A DNA stretch of 64,000 nucleotides from Lactimicrobium massiliense (GTDB lineage: Bacteria > Bacillota_I > Bacilli_A > Erysipelotrichales > Erysipelotrichaceae): the NCBI RefSeq assembly GCF_900343155.1, contig NZ_OUNG01000001.1, positions 496,001 through 560,000 on the forward strand, in the 5' to 3' direction. This document shows positions 58,498 through 64,000 of this stretch, piece by piece (within the stretch, counting starts at the first letter, position 1; the number at the start of each line of letters is the position of its first letter). The notes beneath the pieces were generated by a model. That model made no database searches. It had not been told where the DNA came from and saw nothing but the letters and a program-made list of their open reading frames with translations. The translations under genes were made by a program, and so were the position numbers.

Positions 58498-60215
58498 GCG
58501 GCTGCCTCCTTCCGGTTCTGCGATGCTTCAATCTCCTGATATACCGTACAGTCTTTCATCAACTGTTCGTGACTGCCAAGGCCGACCGGCTTTCCCTGAT
58601 CCAATACAAGAATCGCATCGGCCTGGCGCACCGCACTGATGCGCTGCGAAATAATCAGAGTCGTTGCCTTCACACTGCGCAATGCCTGCCGCAGGCGGGC
58701 ATCCGTGGCATAGTCCAAAGCACTGGCAGAATCATCCAGGATCAGCAGTTTTGGCTGTTTGACAAGCGCTCTGGCAATGGTCAGGCGCTGCTTCTGTCCA
58801 CCCGAAAGATTGCGGCCATTCTGCTCAACCATACTGTCAAGCCCACCAATCTTTCCTTGCACAACATCCTTTGCCTGGGCCCTCTCCAGTGCGTTCCAAA
58901 GCAGGTCATCATCCGCACCTTCATTGCCAAGCTTCAGATTGTCACGGATCGTACCGGCAAACAATTCTGCTTTCTGCGGCACCACACCGATCATCTGTTC
59001 CAGCTGTGCCTGGGGATAGCTGCGCACATCCTCACCTTCCACTTTGACAGATCCAGCGCTGACATCATAGAAGCGGGCTGCCAGATTCACCAGCGTACTC
59101 TTGCCGGCACCAGTACCGCCGATGACGCCAAGCGTACCGCCCCGCTTCAATGTAAATGACACATCATGCAGTGCCTCTGCCCCGCCGCCTTCATACACAA
59201 AGCTGACATGATCAAAGGCAAGTACGGTATCCGGATCAGACGGCTGAACCGGTGCTGCCGGATACTGCATGCCAGGCTGGATAGCCAGCACATCTTCGAC
59301 GCGGTGTGCACAGGCAAGTGCCTTATTGATGGAAATGATCAGATTGGCAAGCTTGATCAGCTCCACCACAATCTGGGCCATGTAGTTATACAAAGCAACC
59401 ACATCACCCTGGGCAAGAGAGCCAAGATTTACCTGAATGGCACCGCTTTGCAGCAGCACAACCGTTGCCAGATTGATCAGAATATAGGTAGCCGGATTCA
59501 TCATTGCACTCAGATTGCCGGCTTTCTCATTCAGCCTGGTCAGATGATCATTGGCGGCATCAAATGCCTGTACCTCTTCCTGTTCACGGCAGAATGCACG
59601 AATGACACGCACACCCAGCAGATTCTCACGCACAAGAGACAATACCCTGTCCAGTGCTTTCTGTGCTCTGGCAAACAGCGGCATGGACGCATACATGATG
59701 CCAAAGACAACCATGGCCAGCAGTGGGATGACAACGGCAAAGATGATGGCACACTTCACATTGATCGTGAAGGCCATGATCATGGCACCAAAGACAATGA
59801 ACGGACTGCGCAGCAATAACCGCAGGGCAAGATTGTAGCCAGTCTGCACCTGGTTGATATCCGCGGTCAGCCGGGTGATCAGCGTATCGCTGCCCTGTTT
59901 GTCAAGATCGCTGTAAGACAGTGTTTCGATATGATCAAACAGTGCCTGGCGCAGATCTGTGGCAAAGCCGACACTTGCTTTCGCTGCAAAGTACTGGGCT
60001 GTGATACTGAACCCAAGTCCCACCGCTGCCAGCACCAGCAGAAGAATAAAGCAGCGGATCAGGAAGCTGGCGTCATGAGCGCCGATGCCGCGGTTGATCA
60101 TCGCCGCCACAACCAGCGGCACAAACAGATCCAGCAGCGCTTCCAGCAGCTTGAACAGCGGTGTCAGGATACTGGCCGTACGATACCTGGCCAGATATTT
60201 TCTCAAGTTAACCAT
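58494..60215 (-). CDS. Heterodimeric ABC exporter, degenerate-site subunit
   Basis: 573 residues: membrane domain then ATPase with Walker A GGTGAGKST, signature LSGGQKQRL (canonical) and Walker B LILDDSASALD, where Asp replaces the catalytic Glu. Combined with the partner (Glu present, LSAGQ signature), this gives one normal and one degenerate ATP site, the textbook pattern of heterodimeric exporters. The ATG at 60215 follows GAGGGG; the longer open frame runs into the promoter. First gene of the operon. Confidence 0.92.
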   Translation of the reverse strand: MVNLRKYLARYRTASILTPLFKLLEALLDLFVPLVVAAMINRGIGAHDASFLIRCFILLLVLAAVGLGFSITAQYFAAKASVGFATDLRQALFDHIETLSYSDLDKQGSDTLITRLTADINQVQTGYNLALRLLLRSPFIVFGAMIMAFTINVKCAIIFAVVIPLLAMVVFGIMYASMPLFARAQKALDRVLSLVRENLLGVRVIRAFCREQEEVQAFDAANDHLTRLNEKAGNLSAMMNPATYILINLATVVLLQSGAIQVNLGSLAQGDVVALYNYMAQIVVELIKLANLIISINKALACAHRVEDVLAIQPGMQYPAAPVQPSDPDTVLAFDHVSFVYEGGGAEALHDVSFTLKRGGTLGVIGGTGAGKSTLVNLAARFYDVSAGSVKVEGEDVRSYPQAQLEQMIGVVPQKAELFAGTIRDNLKLGNEGADDDLLWNALERAQAKDVVQGKIGGLDSMVEQNGRNLSGGQKQRLTIARALVKQPKLLILDDSASALDYATDARLRQALRSVKATTLIISQRISAVRQADAILVLDQGKPVGLGSHEQLMKDCTVYQEIEASQNRKEAAA

Positions 60216-60255
60216 CGTATTCCCCTCTTCTTCTGTGCCATGGTACCATTGATCT

Positions 60256-60284
60256 CTTATAGCAAAGATATTATTATCATTCAA
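60256..60284 (-). promoter_or_regulatory. Promoter of the ABC exporter operon
   Basis: TTGAAT (60279-60284) and TATAAG (60256-60261) on the minus strand, exactly 17 bases apart. ATAGC and GCTAT arms at 60260-60264 and 60286-60290 flank it as a candidate LysR site. Confidence 0.8.
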
Positions 60285-60313
60285 AGCTATATTATTTTTA
60301 TATAGGAGGCACC

Positions 60314-61195
60314 ATGGAACTGAAACAACTGTATTACTTTGTGACCATTGCTGAAGAAGGATCTGTATCCGGGGCGGCCAGAAAGATCCACATGTCACAG
60401 CCGCCTTTGAGCACACAGATCAAAAATCTGGAAGAAGAGCTGCACACCACATTATTGATCCGTCAGGGCCGGGGTATTCGTCTCACCAAAGATGGCGAGA
60501 TACTGTACCAGTATGCAAAGAAGATGCTGGCGATGGACAGTGATATCCATCAGCGTCTGAAGCAGCACTCGCATGCACCAGAGCCGATCTCCATGGGCGT
60601 GATCTCTTCCTATGAATGCGATGCCTTCTACAAGGGACTCGATCAATTTCACCAGCAGTATCCCCACATTCCATTGATCCTGCATGAAGCCAATACATAC
60701 GATCTGCTTGATCAGCTCCATGAAGGCATCATCTCCCTGGCCTTGATCCGCACACCTTATCCGGATCAGGACCTGGATGCCATTGAAATCAGCACCAGCC
60801 GCATTCATGCCGTCTGTCAGAAGAAGATAGACATCGAGACATCGCTGACTCTGCAGGATCTGTCTCACTATCCCCTCATCCTGTACCGGCGCTGGGAGAA
60901 CCCGATCCGGGAAGCCTGCAACAATGCCTTCATCACCATTCATCCCATCATGGTATGCGACGATGCAAGAACATGCCTGCAGTTTGCCAGGCACATGGAT
61001 GCCATTGCCCTGGTGCCGGATACCTTGCCGATTCCCTATCCTGAACTTGGCAGCAATCACATACCGGATCTCAGGCTGACCAGCAGCCTGCGGCTTGTCC
61101 ACCGCAAAGGCAGGCTGGATCAGAATGCGCAGCGCTTCTGGCAGTGTTTTCAGAAAATCAAAGCAAAAACAGCGCAGGCAAGTCAAAAATTGTAA
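60314..61195 (+). CDS. LysR-family regulator divergent from the ABC exporter
   Basis: 293 residues. Winged helix MELKQLYYFVTIAEEGSVSGAARKIHMSQPPLSTQIKNLEEELHTTLLIRQGRG (in parts) and an effector domain resembling CbbR/GltC types. AGGAGG lies four bases before the ATG and a TATATT 20 bases before that. Divergent from the ABC operon with 98 bases between; it probably regulates the exporter. Its stop codon lies in the cre site of the hppA promoter. Confidence 0.9.
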   Translation: MELKQLYYFVTIAEEGSVSGAARKIHMSQPPLSTQIKNLEEELHTTLLIRQGRGIRLTKDGEILYQYAKKMLAMDSDIHQRLKQHSHAPEPISMGVISSYECDAFYKGLDQFHQQYPHIPLILHEANTYDLLDQLHEGIISLALIRTPYPDQDLDAIEISTSRIHAVCQKKIDIETSLTLQDLSHYPLILYRRWENPIREACNNAFITIHPIMVCDDARTCLQFARHMDAIALVPDTLPIPYPELGSNHIPDLRLTSSLRLVHRKGRLDQNAQRFWQCFQKIKAKTAQASQKL

Positions 61196-61204
61196 GCGCT
61201 ATCA
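61191..61204. promoter_or_regulatory. Catabolite-responsive element (cre) upstream of hppA
   Basis: TGTAAGCGCTATCA matches the cre consensus TGWAARCGYTWNCW at every one of 14 positions. It ends one base before the -35 box of the hppA promoter, a position seen in CcpA-activated genes such as ackA and pta. Confidence 0.75.
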
Positions 61205-61205
61205 C

Positions 61206-61234
61206 TTGTAAATAGATTCGCAAAGTCTCATAAT
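61206..61234 (+). promoter_or_regulatory. Promoter of hppA
   Basis: TTGTAA (61206-61211) and CATAAT (61229-61234), exactly 17 bases apart; transcription would start near 61241, leaving a leader of about 97 nt with a small CAGGC/GCCTG hairpin. Confidence 0.7.
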
Positions 61235-61337
61235 GAAGCCAAAGGATTCAAAAACAGAGAAAGTCTGAAAAAGGCACAATCAGGCAGATCATTCGCCTGT
61301 TGACAATAGCAGCAGCCAAAGAAAGGGGAAAAACATT

Positions 61338-63470
61338 ATGGTTTGGTGGCTCATTTTTCTGCTTGTGGCAATTCTGACACTTTGCTACATATTCTACAAT
61401 TACAACAACATCCGGAAACTCCCGGAAGGCACAAAGGACATGGCCGACATGGCCGCGATCATTCGATCCGGTGCCAACACATTCATTCGCACCGAGTTCC
61501 GCTCCATCGGCATCGTCACGCTGATTATGGCCGTTGTCTTCACACTGTTCATTGAAAAGACATCCGGTCTGACCTTCCTGCTTGGTGCCCTGATGAGCTC
61601 AGCAGTATGTATCATCGGCATGAAGTCGGCAACCTACGCCAATGTGCGCACTGCCAACAAAGCAAAAGAGACCCTGTCAATCGGTGCCACGGTCAAAGTT
61701 GCCCTGATGGGCGGCTCCATCTCCGGCCTTTCCGTACAGGCCTTTGGTACGATGGGACTATTACTGGTACTGATGATCTTCAACGGTGTCAGCCATACAT
61801 CCGTTGGCCAGGGCCTATTGCTGTCAGTACCGTGCAATGCCAGTGTCATGCGCATCACGACCTATTCCCTTGGCTGCTCGCTGGTAGCGATGTTCAACCG
61901 TGTCGCCGGCGGCAACTATACCAAGGCCGCAGATATCTCCAGCGACATTCTCGGCAAGATCCGCCACGATCTGCCTGAGGATGATGCCCGCGTGCCAAAC
62001 ACCATCGCCGATTTCATCGGTGACAATGTCAATGATATTGCCGGCAACTGCTCGGATCTGTTGGAATCGTATGTTGCCTCCATCGCAGCCGGACTGATGA
62101 TCTCAGTCACCAGCTATGAAACAGCCGTCATTCTCAAAGAGACAAACATCACCGAGGCAACTTTCAATGCCACGACCCTGTTCCCAGTGACACTGGCAGG
62201 TGTGGGACTGTTCTCCTGCCTGCTGTCCATCATGTTTACATCACTTCGCAATATGAAGGATGATCCCGAACATGAACTGGATCTGTCCAACTGGATCGCC
62301 GCCGGTCTGACCGTCGCCCTGTCATTCTGCACCTGCATGTTCCTGTTCAAGGATGTCCCGCTCTATGATGAATTCCGTCTTGGCTGGATCTCACCATGGA
62401 TCTCTGCCCTGCTTGGCATTGCGTCCGGTGTTGCCATCGGTTCCATCACGGAATATTACACAAGCACAGATTACAAGCCGGCAAGACAGCTGGCTGAAAT
62501 TGCCACCGAAGGAGAAGCCTTCGTCATTACCAAGGGTGATGCCCTCGGCTCAAGAAGCTGCCTGCTGCCGATTCTGATCATCGGTATCTCTCTGTTCTTA
62601 TCCGGCGTACTTTGCGGTACATACGGCATTGCCATTTCCGCATTGGGCATGCTGTCATTCGTAGGCGCAACCGTCTCCATCGATGCCTTTGGCCCGATCG
62701 CCGACAATGCCGGCGGCTTTGCAGAAAGCTGCCACCTGGATCCGGAAGTACGTGCCATCACGGATAAGCTGGATGCCGTTGGCAATACCACCGCTGCCAT
62801 CGGCAAAGGCTTCGCCATTGGCTCTGCTGCCTTTGCGGCTGTATCATTGATCGTTGCCTATGTTGCCAACTACACCGCAGCCGATCAGGTACCGGTCCTC
62901 AACATTGCCAGCTATATCGTCATCTCCGGCGGTATCATCGGCGGTGCCCTGATCGAATACTTCTCTGCCATCCTGACCGACAATACGATTGAATCTGCCC
63001 GCCTGATGGCCGATGAAGGAGACCGCCAGCTCTCTGTCAAAGGTGTGCTGGAAGGCACGGTAAGACCGGAATACAACAAGATGATTGAGATGGCTGCCAA
63101 CCAGGCATTAAAGAAAATGATGATGCCGGCTATTCTCGCCATCATCATCCCGATCATCGGCGGCTTCCTTGCCGGTGCTGAATTTGTCGGCGGCCTGCTG
63201 ATCGGTGCCACGATCACTGCCATTCCAAAAGCCCTGTTCATGGGCAACTCCGGCGGTGCCTTCGACAATGCGAAAAAGTTCATTGAAGCCGGCGGCATCA
63301 AAGGATGCGGCAAAGGCTCCCCTGCCCACAAGGCAGCCGTCACCGGTGATACCGTTGGTGATACAAGAAAAGACGTCGTCGGTGTTGCCCTGGATATCTT
63401 CATCAAGATGATGTCCACCGTGGCAAACACACTCGCCGTCGTCTTCAATACCGTACATCTGATCCACTAA
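61338..63470 (+). CDS. hppA: Membrane pyrophosphatase (ion-translocating)
   Basis: 710 residues with about sixteen membrane helices. The PPi-binding motif reads AADISSDILGKIRHDLPEDDARVPNTIAD (D-x3-D-x3-K kept) and FIGDNVNDIAGNCSDLLESY matches the second Asp-rich loop. GNTTAAIGKG marks the K+-dependent subfamily (K+-independent forms have GNTTKATTKG). It couples PPi hydrolysis to Na+ and/or H+ export across the membrane. AAGGGG lies nine bases before the ATG. A perfect cre lies before the promoter. The second copy of the second IS1182-type element begins six bases after the stop. Confidence 0.95.
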   Translation: MVWWLIFLLVAILTLCYIFYNYNNIRKLPEGTKDMADMAAIIRSGANTFIRTEFRSIGIVTLIMAVVFTLFIEKTSGLTFLLGALMSSAVCIIGMKSATYANVRTANKAKETLSIGATVKVALMGGSISGLSVQAFGTMGLLLVLMIFNGVSHTSVGQGLLLSVPCNASVMRITTYSLGCSLVAMFNRVAGGNYTKAADISSDILGKIRHDLPEDDARVPNTIADFIGDNVNDIAGNCSDLLESYVASIAAGLMISVTSYETAVILKETNITEATFNATTLFPVTLAGVGLFSCLLSIMFTSLRNMKDDPEHELDLSNWIAAGLTVALSFCTCMFLFKDVPLYDEFRLGWISPWISALLGIASGVAIGSITEYYTSTDYKPARQLAEIATEGEAFVITKGDALGSRSCLLPILIIGISLFLSGVLCGTYGIAISALGMLSFVGATVSIDAFGPIADNAGGFAESCHLDPEVRAITDKLDAVGNTTAAIGKGFAIGSAAFAAVSLIVAYVANYTAADQVPVLNIASYIVISGGIIGGALIEYFSAILTDNTIESARLMADEGDRQLSVKGVLEGTVRPEYNKMIEMAANQALKKMMMPAILAIIIPIIGGFLAGAEFVGGLLIGATITAIPKALFMGNSGGAFDNAKKFIEAGGIKGCGKGSPAHKAAVTGDTVGDTRKDVVGVALDIFIKMMSTVANTLAVVFNTVHLIH

Positions 63471-63611
63471 GCCAAAGGGGCTGTAACAGTTGAATAAGCT
63501 GTTGCAGCTCATTTTTTTGCGCTTGCACATATTTTCGCTGTATATCTATCAGTGCAAACCAAAAGCCGATTTATTCATGTGAAAAATATGCAAAATATCC
63601 ATATATTATCA

Positions 63612-63640
63612 TTGATATATTATATGCGTGCATGTATAAT
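63612..63640 (+). promoter_or_regulatory. Leaderless promoter of the IS1182-type transposase, copy 2
   Basis: TTGATA (63612-63617) and TATAAT (63635-63640), 17 bases apart, same as copy 1. Confidence 0.85.
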
Positions 63641-63646
63641 ATGAGT

Positions 63647-64000
63647 ATGAAAAATGCTGATCTCGTTTTTGCAGGACACGATCAGCGCTCTTATTATAAC
63701 GCTGTTCAACTGGCCCTGCCACTTAGCACAATGATTCGTGTACCTCATTCTGATATGCTGTTCTCTTTTCTGGATGCGGTGAAGGAAGTTAATTTCAGTC
63801 GCTTTGTTAAACCGATCCGTTCAAATAACACGCATAGTCACTCCCGAGGAATGCTCGTCAAAGTTCTTCTGTTTGCTTACATGAACCGTATTTTTTCCCT
63901 GACTGATATTGTCCAGCACTGCCGTACGGATATCAGATTTATCTATCTGTCCAATTGGGAAGCACCAAGCAAAATGGCGTTCTCACGTGTTATGAATCAG
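63647..64000 (+). CDS. IS1182-type transposase (second kind), copy 2, 3' end outside the window
   Basis: The first 118 codons of the same transposase as at 14506. It differs at a few positions, for example Ser for Asn in VNFSRF and Tyr for Asp in RFIYLSNW. The frame runs open to the window end. As in copy 1, the start sits at the expected transcript start with no ribosome binding site. Confidence 0.9.
   Translation, partial: MKNADLVFAGHDQRSYYNAVQLALPLSTMIRVPHSDMLFSFLDAVKEVNFSRFVKPIRSNNTHSHSRGMLVKVLLFAYMNRIFSLTDIVQHCRTDIRFIYLSNWEAPSKMAFSRVMNQ

Larger units (their letters stand above)
63477..64000 (+). mobile_element. IS1182-type insertion sequence (second kind), copy 2, cut by the window
   Basis: Starts with the same GGGGCTGTAACAGTTG end and matches copy 1 (14336) almost base for base over about 520 bases, in the same orientation. 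The end hairpin (one mismatch, CTGTTGCAGC) has the T tract and probably serves as the hppA terminator. The right end lies outside. Confidence 0.93.

Noticed and set aside
14336..64000. Composite transposon formed by the two IS1182-type copies
   Set aside because: 47 kb of mostly housekeeping genes between them, and no sign of a joint target duplication; ordinary copy multiplicity explains it better.

Overview
The window looks like chromosomal DNA of an anaerobic, fermentative Firmicute with moderate GC. The family guess, Erysipelotrichaceae or a close relative, is an inference. It rests on Gram-positive style ribosome binding sites, a CIRCE heat-shock operator, a CcpA-type cre site, a membrane pyrophosphatase, a secreted flavoprotein reductase and low-GC type promoters. 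Housekeeping and accessory genes are interleaved with eight insertion sequences (ISs) of seven kinds. There is no rRNA, CRISPR array or phage module.

Layout. 1-7 kb: the end of a transglutaminase-like protein, an IS1202-like IS, mgtE, pepT and a CIRCE-controlled pair of small heat-shock genes. 7-16.3 kb: an S10-like peptidase, an IS1182-type IS, an MFS transporter, an IS1595-type IS, an AT-rich patch with a secreted protein and a 33-residue membrane peptide, and a second IS1182-type IS. 16.4-22.2 kb: an HPr-D-lactate dehydrogenase fusion gene, an IS1634-type IS with a 106-bp target duplication, a FAD-dependent dehydrogenase and an orphan PTS EIIB. 22.3-29.7 kb: a peroxide-response operon (glutathione peroxidase, OhrR-like regulator, flavodoxin), tRNA-Thr, a broken methyltransferase, maf, a sugar nucleotidyltransferase, the coaBC-coaX-dipeptidase operon and a YfcE-like phosphodiesterase. 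29.7-32.2 kb: IS66. 32.3-40.8 kb: a Na/Pi cotransporter, larC, an iron-sulfur aldo/keto reductase and a six-gene operon that includes alr. 40.9-44.2 kb: a secreted FMN/FAD reductase facing a LysR regulator, then six tRNA genes. 44.2-52.4 kb: a large adenosine-deaminase-like protein with an added C-terminal domain, a LysR gene, a GltD-like oxidoreductase, a MATE pump, and a cation antiporter with a PII-like partner. 52.5-54.2 kb: an IS4-type IS inserted in a terminator. 54.2-63.5 kb: a DUF349 protein, a YjbR/EVE-like protein with a heterodimeric ABC exporter, a LysR gene and hppA. The window ends in a second copy of the second IS1182-type IS.

The most unusual gene is at 16490-17788. A complete HPr domain keeps the phosphorylatable His15, has Asp at the position of regulatory Ser46, and is joined to a complete D-lactate dehydrogenase. 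A neighbouring orphan EIIB, a consensus cre site directly upstream of the hppA promoter and an orphan larC suggest that sugar-transport state, pyruvate/lactate flux and membrane energetics are linked in this organism. That linkage is inference; the domain fusion, the residues and the sites are read directly from the sequence.
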